The position numbers were made by a program, and so were the translations under genes. A DNA stretch of 64,000 bases, taken from contig CM065710.1 of the NCBI GenBank assembly GCA_017654935.2, positions 18,199,743 to 18,263,742 on the forward strand, in the 5' to 3' direction. The notes beneath the pieces are model-generated. The model did no database searches and was not told where the DNA came from. It worked only from the letters and a program-made list of their open reading frames with translations. This stretch comes from Phymorhynchus buccinoides (lineage: Eukaryota; Mollusca; Gastropoda; Neogastropoda; Raphitomidae). Below, piece after piece: positions 23,101-36,442 of the stretch. Numbering within the stretch: position 1 is the stretch's first letter; each line of letters starts with the position of its first letter.

Positions 23101-25560
23101 CAAACAAACCTAAACATAGTGCACCTTCCCAAATCACAAACAATAAACATAGTGCACCTTCCCAAATCACAAACAATAAACAAAGTGCACAAAATACCTT
23201 CCCAAATCACAAACAATAAACACAGTGCACCTTCCCAAATCACAAACAATAAACATAGTGCACCTTCCCAAATCACAAACAATAAACATAGTGCACCTTC
23301 CCAAATCACAAACAATAAACATAGTGCACCTTCCCAAATCACAAACAATAAACACAGTGCACCTTCCCAAATCACAAACAATAAACATAGTGCACCTTCC
23401 CAAATCACAAACAATAAACACAGTGCACCTTCCCAAATCACAAACAATAAAATCACAAACAATAAACACAGTGCACCTTCCCAAATCACAAACAATAAAC
23501 ACAGTGCACCTTCCCAAATCACAAACAATAAACACAGTGCACCTTCCCAAATCACAGTGCACCTTCCCAAATCAAAACAATAAACACAGTGCACCTTCCC
23601 AAATCACAAACAATAAACACAGTGCACCTTCCCAAATCACAAACAAAATCACAAACAATAAACAGTGCACCTTCCCAAATCACAAACAATAAACACAGTG
23701 CACCTTCCCAAATCACAAACAATAAACACAGTGCACAAATCACAAACAATAAACACAGTGCACCTTCCCAAATCACAAACAATAAACACAGTGCACCTTC
23801 CCAAATCACAAACAATGCACCTTCCCAAATCACAAACAATAAACACAGTGCACCTTCCCAAATCACAAAAATCAATAAACACAGTGCACCTTCCCAAATC
23901 ACAAACAATAAACACAGTGCACCTTCCCAAATCACAAACAATAAACACAGTGCACCTTCCCAAATCACAAACAATAAACATAGTGCACCTTCCCAAATCA
24001 CAAACAATAAACACAGTGCACCTTCCCAAATCACAAACAATAAACACAGTGCACCTTCCCAAATCACAAACAATAACCTTCCCAAATCACAAACAATAAA
24101 CACAGTGCACCTTCCCAAATCACAAACAATAAACACAGTGCACCTTCCCAAATCACAAACAATAAACACAGTGCACCTTCCCAAATCACAAACAATAAAC
24201 ACAGTGCACCTTCCCAAATCACAAAAACAAAGTGCACAAATCACAAACAATAAACACAAAATCACAAACAATAAACATAGTGCACCTTCCCAAATCACAA
24301 ACAATAAACATAGTGCACCTTCCCAAATCACAAACAATAAACACAGTGCACCTTCCCAAATCACAAACAATAAACACAGTGCACCTTCCCAAATCACAAA
24401 CAATAAACACAGTGCACCTTCCCAAATCACAAACAATAAACACAGTGCACCTTCCCAAATCACAAACAATAAACACAGTGCACCTTCCCAAATCACAAAC
24501 AATAAACACAGTGCACCTTCCCAAATCACAAACAATAAACACAGTGCACCTTCCCAAATCACAAACAATAAACACAGTGCACCTTCCCAAATCACAAACA
24601 ATAAACATAGTGCACCTTCCCAAATCACAAACAATAAACACAGTGCACCTTCCCAAATCACAAACAATAAACACAGTGCACCTTCCCAAATCACAAACAA
24701 TAAACACAGTGCAGTGCACCTTCCCAAATCACAAACAATAAACACAGTGCACCTTCCCAAATCACAAACAATAAACACAGTGCACCTTCCCAAATCACAA
24801 ACAATAAACACAGTGCACCTTCCCAAATCACAAACAATAAACACAGTGCACCTTCCCAAATCACAAACAATAAACAAGTGCACCTTCCCAAATCACAAAC
24901 AATAAACACAGTGCACCTTCCCAAATCACAAACAATAAACACAGTGCACCTTCCCAAATCACAAACAATAAACACAGTGCACCTTCCCAAATCACAAACA
25001 ATAAACACAGTGCACCTTCCCAAATCACAAACAATAAACATAGTGCACCTTCCCAAATCACAAACAATAAACACAGTGCACCTTCCCAAATCACAAACAA
25101 TAAACACAGTGCACCTTCCCAAATCACAAACAATAAACACAGTGCACCTTCCCAAATCACAAACAATAAACACAGTGCACCTTCCCAAATCACAAACAAT
25201 AAACACAGTGCACCTTCCCAAATCACAAACAATAAAATCACAAACAATAAACACAGTGCACCTTCCCAAATCACAAACAATAAACACAGTGCACCTTCCC
25301 AAATCACAAACAATAAACACAGTGCACCTTCCCAAATCACAAACAATAAAGACAGAGCACCTTCCCAAATCACAAACAATAAACACAGTGCACCTTCCCA
25401 AATCACAAACAATAAACACAGTGCACCTTCCCAAATCACAAACAATAAAGACAGTGCACCTTCCCAAATCACAAACAATAAACACAGTGCACCTTCCCAA
25501 ATCACAAACAATAAACACAGTGCACTTTCCCAAATCACAAACAATAAAGACAGTGCACGG
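20158..25560 (-). repeat. 33-bp minisatellite array 2, opposite orientation
   Basis: Same 33-bp unit as array 1 but reverse-complemented (AATCACAAACAATAAACA, then CAGTGCACCTTCCC). By length there are about 160 units visible, and the left edge is cut by the gap. Truncated units are scattered through it (for example near 21475, 22150, 23450, 24240). The right end degrades into longer, diverged units. Long frames on both strands are again artefacts. Each unit contains both ATAAACA and ACAAACA. Confidence 0.97.
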
Positions 25561-26016
25561 TCCCATTTTAGACATGCACTGAAATCCCAGTTACGCACTG
25601 CAGTTCCCCGAATCACAGACGTTATTGCAATTCCCCGAATCACAGACGTTATTGCATTTTACCAAATCATAGACAATCACTGCCTTTTCCTAAATCACAG
25701 ACATCATTTCATTTTCCCAAATTGCACACAGGCACAGACTTTTCCTAAATCACTCACAATAAGCTTACTGAATTTTCTCAAATCAGGTATTACTGCATTT
25801 TCACAAATCGCACACACGCACTGCTTTTTCCCAAATCACTCACAATAAGCTTACTGAATTTTCTCAAATCGGGTTCTACTGCACACTCACTGCTTTCCCC
25901 CAAATCACACACAATAAGCTTATTGTAATTTCTCAAATCAGGCATTACTGCATTTTCCCAAATCACAGAAAATAATCAGTTTTCCCAAATCACAGACATT
26001 ACTGCATTTTCTCAAA
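25561..26016 (-). repeat. Degenerate flank of array 2
   Basis: Longer, diverged units with TTTTCCCAAATCAC, GACGTTATTGCA and AATAAGCTTACTGAAT words. It mirrors the degenerate flank near 3360-3560 of array 1. Loss of uniformity toward the edge is typical of arrays homogenised by unequal exchange. Confidence 0.85.
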
Positions 26017-26020
26017 TCAG

Positions 26021-26064
<44 letters not shown>

Positions 26065-26098
26065 ACACTCACACCTACACTCACACTCACATTCACAC

Positions 26099-26186
<88 letters not shown>
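26017..26186. repeat. (CA)n microsatellite
   Basis: CA repeats with a TCACAC-rich interruption at about 26057-26105. Confidence 0.95.
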
Positions 26187-26199
26187 GCGCGGACTGCTT

Positions 26200-27500
<1,301 letters not shown>

Positions 27501-27742
27501 CATACGCTTCTCGTAAATAACGTGCAGAATGATGCAAAATCGATCTGGATTGTAAACTCTGACATAATTCAAAGTCACAGACAAGCATAAAACTGAACGC
27601 AATCATACTGTTAGCTCAAAGTTAGCAAAACTGCGCGGACCTTTTTTCTTCTGTGTACTCTGCTATCTTGAAATCTCGTCTAGGGGCAATTAGCTCAAAT
27701 GACGCAGCTAAGGGTAGTCAGTAGGCCTAGTTTAGTAGTAGT

Positions 27743-29314
27743 CCAGGCGAAATTAAGCTTGACCTTGTTTTGTGATATATATTAGGGCTTTATGTCGATC
27801 TAACATGATTTGAGGGTGCTGAATCTAAATCCGTTGGAGGCCAAGTTGTAAATGTTGGGCATTTTGAGCTATGACGAAATATTCAAAATGGCCACTATGG
27901 GACTCTAAAGAACTGTTAAAACATGCACTTACCGTAATTATGTTGTATCTAATGCTTTTATTTGTAAGAAAAGTAGTATAGTTTGCTGAAATGATTCAAA
28001 CTATGTGAACTATATCCTATTTTTGTACTTATTAGCCCCCAGCCACTCTGCAGAGAGGGCTATCACGATTTTGTGTCCTTTCATTTGCCTGACAATTATC
28101 TTAAGAACAATGTCAGAGGATCACTTCAAATTTGTGTGCTACTATTTTAATGAAGCTGATGAGCCCCTCAGTATACCTTATTGACCTTGACCTTTGACCT
28201 TGAGTATGTGATTTTAATGTATCAACTATACTTTTTCAACTTTTGCACTGCTGTGGTAAAATAAGCTATGTGTTTGTTTTTTCCTAAGCTAACGTGTATA
28301 GAGAATATTGAATTCCTGATACCTATTTTATTAAACCTTTCATCTTAAATGCTTGACCTTGAATTTGCATTGAATATTTTAACTTTTTGTCTTTATATGT
28401 TTTAAATCTTGGCAGTAATGGTCTCATAATTGGTGCATTAGCCAATTTATAGGTGGGTAAAAGTGCCGGCGTGCAATGGAATGTCGGCCATTTTACCCAC
28501 CTATAAAATAAAAAGAAATATCGACACTGATCGCCGTGTTGCTCTGCTTGGCGCCTAACAACAAAGGCCAAGCGTCAAGATGAAGGCTAGAGAAGTCATT
28601 GGTACTTAGGTTAGCATCTAGATATGTTTAACCATTGGCTCATGTACCAATTATGAGACAGTTACTGCAATGATTTAAAATATATTAAAGCAAAAAGTTG
28701 AAATATTCCATGCAAATTCAAGGTAAAGCATTTCAGATGAATGGCTTAGGCATAAAATAGGCATCAGTAATTCAACATCCTCTATAAACCTTAGCTTAGA
28801 AACATTTTACAACAGCAGTGCAAAGGTTGAAAAAGTATAGTTGATACAATAAAATCACATACTCAAGGTCAAAGGTCAAAGTCAACAAGGCATACTGAGG
28901 GGCATATCAGCTTCATTAAAATAGTAACACACAAATTCGAAGTGATCCTGTGACATGGTTCTTAAGATAAATGAAAGGGCACGAAAGATCGCGATAGCCC
29001 TCTCCACAGTGGCTGGGGGCTAAGAAGTACTAAAATAGGATATAATTCCCATAGTTTGAATCATTTCAGCAAATAATACTATTTTTCTTACCAAAACAAG
29101 CATTAGATACAAAACAATTACGTTAAGTGCATGTTTTTACAGTCCTCTAGATACCTATGGCGGCCATTTTGAATATTACGTCATAACTCAAAATATCCAA
29201 CATTTACAACTTGGCCTTTAACGGATCTGGATTCAGCACCCTCAAATCATGTTAGATCAACATAGAAACCTAATATATATCACAAAACAAGGTAAACTTT
29301 ATAATTTCGCCTGG
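27743..29314. mobile_element. Foldback element, about 1.57 kb, long inverted arms
   Basis: The left arm starts CCAGGCGAAATTA at 27743 and the right arm ends TAATTTCGCCTGG at 29314. The arms are mirrored for about 700 bp (27743-28440 against 28642-29314), including CTCAAATCATGTTAGATC and GTGGCTGGGGGCTA-type stretches. The middle contains a second, perfect hairpin: ATAGGTGGGTAAAA at about 28450 against TTTTACCCACCTAT near 28491. There is no transposase. No clear target-site duplication was seen. Copy A lacks this element, so it inserted into B or was lost from A. Confidence 0.85.
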
Positions 29315-29659
29315 ATTAGAACAAGAAGAGAGAAACTTGAAGGTGTACAACTTGGCGTCATAATAATAATACGTATCCTCTGACAGCGTTATGTCATAAG
29401 CTAGGTCTGAAAGTGTCCCAACAAGTTATATTATTAAAAACGGGCCACAAACAGGCAAAATAAATTGTCTTCAAATACTTCAACACCAGTCACAGGTGCC
29501 GTATTGATTTCCCCTAATCTACGTCACGCCAAATGGATTATCGCACAAATCCCATTTTTGGTGAGATTCAATGGCAGCTGGCAAATCTGCACCAGGAGAC
29601 CGATTTTGCGAAATAAAAGTGTGTGCGCTCACTTTATCTTGACGAATGTGACATAAAAG
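29315..29659. other. No gene seen
   Basis: Sequence between the foldback element and the start of detectable similarity to copy C. It contains short frames only. Confidence 0.4.
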
Positions 29660-30039
29660 GTAGGTTATATAGATACAGTTTGTATACTGTGTCTATGTGT
29701 AGTAGGAAATAATGCTGAAACGTTTTCCAGAACGTTTTTAGGTCCGAATGGAGATGACTATGGTCCTTTAATATATATACTGTAGTAGTGGAATAGAATT
29801 CCACAGAGTGCCACCAGAGTATATCATGCTGGTTTTGAAGAGGTCGATTCTAGGTTTTCTTATAAGTATATTATTTGTAATATCTTATTTAATGTACTAA
29901 TGTGTTGATCCTTGTTTGTCTGCGGGTGAATATATATTGCTATGTTTGATGCTTATGCCTACGGATGTACTGTATTAATGCTAGTATGTATTGTAGCTTT
30001 TGTGTATTACTTTAGTGGTGCTTATTTATGTATCTTATT

Positions 30040-30155
30040 TTAATCATTTGTAAAGCGCAAAGAGATCCAGTTTTACTGAGAGGTGTTGCGCTATGTAAAA
30101 AAATAATATTAATAATAATAATTATTATTATAATAATAATAATTATTATTATTGT
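30040..30155 (+). repeat. L2-type 3' tail with (AAT)n
   Basis: TGTAAAGCGCAAAGAG followed by GGTGTTGCGCTATGTAAA and an A/T trinucleotide run resembles the 3' ends shared by L2-like LINEs and their SINEs. It compares with AAGCGCACAGAG...AGCGCTATATCAAATA at 46801-46852. The homologous stretch in A is near 2084-2130 on the other strand. Confidence 0.55.
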
Positions 30156-31703
30156 GATGGGGTGATAAGGGTAAGGATTAGGGATAAGGAGGAAGTTGAT
30201 GAGGGTGAAGATAGACACACCACGCAGACCAGGAACATATAGAGGAAAACCAGACAGTTGTTTGATTTTGTTTATTTACTAGGAAAGACTAAGAAAGACA
30301 GTGCAGCAAATACATCCTGCAACAATACAAAATATACAAGCATAAATATAAACAAGAAATAACAATGATTAGGTATGAGTGTAGGCCTGGTGCCATAGCA
30401 CTCAATGTTAAATAACATGAGGAGATACACAGTCACAGCAGTGGAAGAAGCTCACTGTATGACTTAAATAGCATGACTAAACTGACACTGACACAAGCCT
30501 AGCTGGGGTTTGGAAACATAACATAGGTCGGTTTTACCCGACCCTATGCTTGCTTAACTCATACACAAACATTTTAGTTCATGTGAGTTAACCCAAACCA
30601 GGGATGTATAGGAGATGGATAACCAACTGGGGAGGCAAGCCAGTGATGTGCCTTGTGCGAACTCGTGTTTGCCATGCGCAAGCTGATCGTTTTCGTTTTG
30701 TACTTCCGGTCGACGTATGTACACTTCACAAGCATGGAAGAGCCAACTATCGATGACATTTTAAAGGTAAGAATTTGCGTACTTTTCTCAATTTAAGAAA
30801 AGTATGAATTGTAAGAATGATCTGAGTATTGTTCAAAACACATTTTACAATGATCAAACGTCAATCTGTCCCTTTTTTTGCTTTATGTCGTGCCTTCAAA
30901 GTTGGCGATTGAATGTAAACACACAGGCCTACTGTACATCCCTGCCCAAACCAAGCATTGTAACACAGACATCATCAGATGCTGTGTTACTAAAAATAGA
31001 CTACACATCAGAGTAGGTTGATTAAGATCAGTTTTTAGTAGAAGACTGACTAAAGGCAAATGTGGCTGGTAGGCTATAGACTTGCCAAGGCAAGGCAAAT
31101 GTTTTATTTCATACCCACTTGGGGCACAGAAATATAAAACAAAGTACACACATAGTTAAACAATCGAACATCAAAACAGAGTGATGACTATATTATGAAC
31201 GACAAGGAAATAACTAGGACAAATATACCTATACCATTATTACAAAAAACAAACAAACATGTTACAAAAATCCATACAAATAATCGAAAAGAACTGTTTA
31301 TAACTGTAACAAAGTGCTTAAGTTTGATCAAAAGTTTCTTATTATTTTAGGAAAACAAAGCATTAAATTTATATGCATTTGGTCGCACAAATTTTTTTAT
31401 TGCCTATCTACTCTACTTGTCAACTGACGCGACAAGCGGCGGTCAAATTTGAATGATATTGGTCAGTGGTTTGGAAGAAGGCATGTGACCTGTTCGATTT
31501 GAATTTGAATAAGATGTTGTGACTAACAAAGGAGACATGCAATTACATCGTCTGCTGACACGACAACAATGGGTGTCAAAACTAGCGAATTGCAATCGAG
31601 CCGTCTGTCGGCAGATTGAACCGTCTGCTTTGAACAATCTTGTGACTAGTAAACTGGGCTATGAATAATTAGTGGCGAGTGGTCTCGGTCACATTATTAT
31701 TAT

Positions 31704-31734
<31 letters not shown>

Positions 31735-31847
31735 CGTTCATGAAGCACATGGGAAAGAGGAGAAGAGATGGAGAGGAAAGGGAAGAGTGAAGGAGAGAGA
31801 GAGAGGAGACTGGAGCTTAAAGAATTTTTTTTAAAAAAGAAAGAGAA

Positions 31848-31913
<66 letters not shown>

Positions 31914-32350
31914 AAAGAAGAGGGAGATAAAGGGAGGGAACAAATTGATACATAGCTGTATGGATATATAGACAGACAGACAGACGAAAAGGATAGATGA
32001 TGGGTAGATAGGTGGATGGATTGGAAGAAAGAGGGAGAGTGGGGGACGAGATAAAGGTGAGAAGGGAAACACAAAGAGACAAGAGAGAATAAAACGAATA
32101 TGCATTATTATAGTAAGAAGGAAAAAAAACCCGATGCCTGTTGACGTTACAACACTCACAATTAACATGAGCCAAAAGTAATGCATTCAGTAAAGAATAC
32201 AAACAGTTGATGCTTCACAAATGGCTGTGAAACAAAGCACTACACAATGATCATGTAACACTGTATCATGGCATCATTATAGTGATAACACACAGCATTT
32301 GTAAGATCGAAATGTGTACATCGTCAGAAAACCCCAGTTTCAATTGAACG

Positions 32351-32538
32351 CAGTGGAACCCCGCTGAATTAACGGCCACCTCAGTATCGCGGCCACCTCA
32401 GTATTCCGGACAGTTTAACTCAGTCTCTTCCCGTCTTGTTTATTACTATAAAAAAAAAGTCTTCAGTATGCGACCACCTCGCACTTACGACCAGTCTTGG
32501 CCAGTCAATAGGGTGGCCGCCATACTGAGGTTCCACTG
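32351..32538. mobile_element. Tigger/pogo-like MITE, 188 bp (copy B)
   Basis: Same element as at 716-903 in opposite orientation and the same length. A TA follows at 32539 and CG precedes, mirroring copy A, so the flanks were duplicated with the element. Confidence 0.65.
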
Positions 32539-33130
32539 TATTAGATTCACAAAGATAGCTGTACTGCATAATTATGGAACCCGTTCACTTACTTCATATA
32601 AAATCGACATAAACTTACTCGGGGCTTCTCATTTTCCTTTCCCTTAAGGGGTACGCTCACCCCAGGTTTCACATTTTAAAGGGTCAAGACCCTACTTCCT
32701 ACGTTTACACAGACACACGCTCGCACCTACATGCACACGTGCACACAACACATTATCTTCACTCATGCACATACTGGTCACTTTCTTTTGTTCTTGTTTT
32801 TGTTTTTGACGAACAACCTGTTTCTTCTTCTTTGCCTTCAAGTGTTGTTTTTTAACACTTGCCAGACTGGTGGCATGTTCACGAAAGAAATATCAGATGT
32901 TTAAAACGATTCTGTTGGATCTTGAGAAAAAGGTCTGTCGATGAACAACGAGTTTTTGATGTTTACTGCGCTCTGGCAGTTTCTGCACGATCGTTTAAGA
33001 ATTTTAAATCTAGGTTAGCGACTCTTCATTGTGGTAGTAGCCTAGTTTGGCCTAGCAGACTATCCAAATGAGCAAATCTGGTTAACGCAAAAATCATCGT
33101 TTTAATGCGTCACCTCACCCAGTACTTAAT

Positions 33131-33378
33131 ATTTGAAAGGGTAAATCTCACGCATGGTTTGACATTCTAGGGGGTGATTTGAGAGCTCTAAATATAGTGC
33201 GTAAATACACACAGTCTCTACGTTTTCAGAAGCCCTGACACTATAATAATATAGATTTGAAAGGGTAAATCTCACGCATCGCTTGACATTTTAGGGGGTG
33301 ATTTGAGAGCTCTAAATATAGTGCGTAAATACGCAGAATCTCTACGTGTTCAGAAGCTATGATACTAAAATAATATTA
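33131..33378. repeat. Tandem dimer, 124-bp period
   Basis: ATTTGAAAGGGTAAATCTCA begins at 33131 and again at 33255, each followed by TAGGGGGTGATTTGAGAGC and TAGTGCGTAAATAC. Copy A shows one unit at the window start. The dimer ends 30 bp from a host exon. Confidence 0.85.
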
Positions 33379-33407
33379 TATCTATTATCTTAACTCAAGA
33401 TACTCAC

Positions 33408-33488
33408 TGCAAATTCCATCCACACAGAAGCCGCTGGCACAGAACAGCCACTGGCTGGTGTCCCGACATGCATCTCCTACGTTCAGCA
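33408..33488 (-). CDS. Host gene exon 3: short Cys-rich (EB/EGF-like) module
   Basis: Read on the minus strand, an acceptor (TTTGTTGCAG) is followed by 81 bases that encode LNVGDACRDTSQ, then WLFCASGFCVDGIC. A strong donor (GTGAGTAT) comes immediately after. Four cysteines are spaced C-x8-C-x4-C-x4-C, as in small disulfide modules (EB or partial EGF-like) of secreted proteins. The exon is phase 1 at both ends, so it can join the preceding exon (36218-36442) in frame. Lectin-like domain, then Cys-rich repeat is a layout seen in secreted or receptor proteins. Later exons were not found in the remaining 33.4 kb to the left, which is filled by repeats and a gap. The exact domain class is uncertain. 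Confidence 0.65.
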
Positions 33489-33616
33489 CTGCAACAAATC
33501 AGGGTAGTTTCACAAGAGGACGGTCGCCGCGCGAATAACTGTTACACCAAAAGGGGTCTAAGACACACTAATGACCGCAAACAACGTTAGCCAAGTAAAA
33601 ATAACTCTAATAGCTT

Positions 33617-33810
33617 AGGCCGGGTTCGCATTAGACGCGTACGTTCCGTACGAAAACCCCTAAATAAGTGGAAGAAAGAAGGATACAAAGTTACGCATAC
33701 AGGGGAAATTCGGACACGTGGGCAAATCTTTTCTCTTCTTTGTTTCACTTATTTATGGATTGCGCACGGGTTTCTGCATAGAATATCCGCTTATGTGTGT
33801 ACACAGCCTT
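33617..33810 (+). mobile_element. AGGCCGGGTTC-family MITE, copy 1
   Basis: Begins AGGCCGGGTTCGCAT and ends GTGTACACAGCCTT, imperfect inverted ends. The interior GATTGCGCACGGGTTTCTGC and AATATCCGCTTATGTGTG recur in the copies at 54358 and, inverted, at 49699. It is non-coding. Confidence 0.7.
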
Positions 33811-33977
33811 GCTCTTCACTTTCAGAGAGAGAAAAGAGTTGCTATGAAAAAGGAGATACATCATAACTCTCTGATAGGTTGTACAAATGTTCCCAATTTC
33901 ATTGCCAATCTATTAATTTGTGTAAGAAACTAAACCGTTTCTATATCAATTGCCAGCACAAACTACTCTAAGTGAAA

Positions 33978-34464
33978 AGCAGGACAAGATCCCTGACACA
34001 GATCCTCCAGCGGACAGACATGCTCAGCATCCTTTCGCTGCTTCGCAGGTCTCAACTCTGCTGGGCTGGGCATGTTGTTAGAATGTCTGATGAGCGCCTC
34101 ACAAAATGTATCCTCTAAAGAAAACCCAGTTTGGTGCACGTAGCCATGGAGCGCAAAAGAAACGGTTCAAGGACACCCTCAAAGTGTCCCCGAAGAACTT
34201 TAACATCAACATTTTCTCCTGGGAAACTTTGGCCCTAAACCGATCAGCATGGCGTGGTGCAGTCACAAAGGGAGCTGCCAAGTTCGAGGCTCACTGAATT
34301 GAGACAGCCCAGGCACGTCGAGAAGCGCGATAAAATCGCATGAGCAGCAGCAATTTCCCAACTCCAACAGATCCCCTCAACTCTCTTTCCTGTCCCAACT
34401 GTCACAAAACCTTCAAGGCCCGCATCGGACTCAACAGTCATCTTCGTACCCACCCCACATCCTG
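33978..34464 (+). pseudogene. Non-LTR retrotransposon C-terminal fragment with C2H2 finger (RTE-like)
   Basis: Frames read LLRRSQLCWAGHVVRMSDER, then HGAQKKRFKDTLK, then SAWRGAVTKGAAKFEA, then a finger CPNCHKTFKARIGLNSHLRTH-type pattern split here as CPNCHKTF and GLNSHLRTH (C-x2-C-x12-H-x3-H). This is the C-terminal tail of a widespread LINE type in invertebrates, often annotated with RTE elements. Frame changes and stops (TAA near 34117, TGA near 34296, TAA near 34333) show it is dead. The reverse transcriptase core is absent. It lies within intron 2 of the host gene, on the opposite strand. Confidence 0.7.
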
Positions 34465-35209
34465 AACCCTTTGACATTGGAACTGTTGACGAATGGTCTT
34501 CATCCCTCGGGACGGATGAGCATAATTAATTTGTGTGCAGAAAAATAAGATTGCACTATATTATGCCATCTAACATGATGAAATATTAAGAAAGAGCACT
34601 AAAAATAGTTGTGTTTGTTTCATTTGCTAAAATCATCCCATATATTTTTAAGTGAAGAATATTTGTCATGTCAACTTTCTTGACTTGTCTTCGATTTTGT
34701 AAACAAAAAGTTACGTTATCGCGAGAACTAATACTAGCCGGAAGTTAAAAAAAAATAAAGTTGTACATTTCCCATGATGCAAATAATGGTTTGCGGTGTG
34801 CCAGCCCACGAGACAGAACAAAACGTTTGCCAAACTATCAGCTAACAAGGGCGTTTTTCGGACCGTTTTTGCCGATTTGAGCGAACGCTACGTAACGTTA
34901 GCTCTTATGAAACGACCCCAGTTGTAGTCCTCCGCAAACAAACGCGGAGATGGATATGGCCATTTTTCTATTTATGTATTTATTTACGTATGTATGTGTC
35001 CACGCTGTTTCTGTCAGAAGACCATTTCAGCTCGGAGTTTCTAGTGATTTCAAGTGGTTTCTAAACTCATTATATAAAAAAATAGTAATAACAGCAAAGA
35101 ATTTCTCAGATTAATGTAATTTCATTCCTTTGATACTTGAAAAAAACACCAATAATGATAAATACGCCTTATATTAGAAGTTCGATATTTTAAGGTTTGT
35201 TGACTACGC

Positions 35210-35212
<3 letters not shown>
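34465..35212. other. No gene seen (host intron 2)
   Basis: AT-rich intronic sequence with no recognisable repeat ends or domains. Confidence 0.45.
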
Positions 35213-35300
<88 letters not shown>

Positions 35301-35327
35301 GAGGGAGGGAGGGAGAGAGAGAGAGGT
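35213..35327. repeat. (GA)n microsatellite
   Basis: GA run to about 35297 followed by GGGA words. The Ser/Leu frames are artefacts. Confidence 0.95.
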
Positions 35328-35742
35328 AGACAAGACAAAGCTGTTATGGTAATTCAGTCGATGGTCTAATTTTACAGAAGCACAGAGAGACAACTGGGAG
35401 ACACATACATATATAAACAGACATAAATCTAGTTAGAGACAGGCAGTCATGCAAAAAGTGGCTCAGATTGACAGGAACAGAAACACAGACTCTTGATGGA
35501 TAGGAAGTCCACAGTTGCGGATCTTACAGACTCACAAGGACAGAGAGATAATACGAATAGGAATACGAAACTTTTTGTATTGAGGGAAACTGGATAAGCT
35601 GATTCTGCTTCTTTTTTTTACACCATGCCCTCAGGCAAAAGAAAAGAAAAACCGAAACATAAACGAATCTAAGCAAATGGAAGAAAACAACCAAACAATC
35701 GACACACAAATAAAAAGAAAAGATATTATATAATTTACACAT

Positions 35743-35832
<90 letters not shown>

Positions 35833-35864
35833 TAGACAGAACAGATACAGAGAGAGAGGGAATG

Positions 35865-35906
<42 letters not shown>

Positions 35907-36166
35907 TATATGCATACAGAGAGAAAGAAAGACAGAAAGACTAAAACAGACAGACACAAAATGCGAGATAGAGAACAAAGATACAGAGAAAGAGAGAGAG
36001 AGAGAGAGAAATGGGAGCGAGGCGGAGAAAGAGAAGGACATAGAGACGAGAGAGACCAAAACAGACAGAGAAACTGAAAGAGAGAGAGAAAGACAAAATA
36101 AAATGCTGAGAAAGAAGAGAGAGAGAGAGAGGGAGAGAGAGAGAGAGAGGATGAGAGAGAGAGTGG

Positions 36167-36197
<31 letters not shown>

Positions 36198-36200
36198 TGG
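35743..36200. repeat. Compound (GA)n/(GACA)n tract
   Basis: GA, GACA and AGAGAC repeats for about 450 bp, ending only about 15 bases from the splice donor of the exon at 36218-36442. On the coding strand the intron therefore begins with a long CT-rich tract. Confidence 0.93.
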
Positions 36201-36217
36201 AGAGAGGATGGGCTCAC

Positions 36218-36442
36218 AGTAGATAGGACGTCCGTAGACACGTATTTTGTGAAGGCCCAACTTGAGTCTGGCAAGAAGCCACAAGTACTTCCCATACAGA
36301 GTGGGTTCGCAGGTAAATGTTTCGGCTCCCTTGAGGCGTCCTTCTTTGTTAATGGTCGCACACAGCTGGCCAGTGGTCGGGGGCTCAGGTAACTCGTCCA
36401 CAAACGTGACCACAACGGACACGTTTTTCATGTAATCGTAAG
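36218..36442 (-). CDS. Host gene exon 2: C-terminal half of an F-type lectin (fucolectin) domain
   Basis: On the minus strand a pyrimidine-rich stretch ending GATTTGCAG precedes the exon and GTGAGCCC follows it. The 225 bases encode AYDYMKNVSVVVTFVDELP, GQLCATINKEG, FTCEPTLYGKYLWLL and GLHKIRVYGRP. This is the second half of a fucolectin/F5-8-type jelly roll: the strand after the conserved loop, the GxLCA Cys, the second Cys before LYGKYLWL, and the closing VYG strand. Phase is 1-1, exactly 75 codons. Joined to the exon at 49891-50124 it completes one domain. An N-glycosylation sequon (NVS) supports a secreted protein. The LCEV-type Cys near the end is replaced (LHKIRV), so one usual disulfide may be missing. 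Confidence 0.8.

Larger units (their letters stand above)
29660..33240 (+). repeat. Duplicated block, copy B
   Basis: Collinear with copy C (60399-64000), and from 31450 onward inverted relative to copy A. It includes a LINE/SINE-type 3' tail at 30040-30118 (TGTAAAGCGCAAAGAG...GCGCTATGTAAA) followed by (AAT)n, a (GA)n tract at 31848-31910, and the 188-bp MITE. No host gene was found inside it. Confidence 0.85.

Noticed and set aside
20158..25560. CRISPR-like array of 33-bp repeats
   Set aside because: Units are directly adjacent with no unique spacers, the genome is eukaryotic, and no cas-type genes are present.
35524..36210. Extended coding region continuing from the lectin exon into a 300-residue frame
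   Set aside because: Beyond the splice donor at 36217 the frame is just the (GA)n/(GACA)n tract read as Ser/Leu. The lectin similarity ends exactly at the donor.
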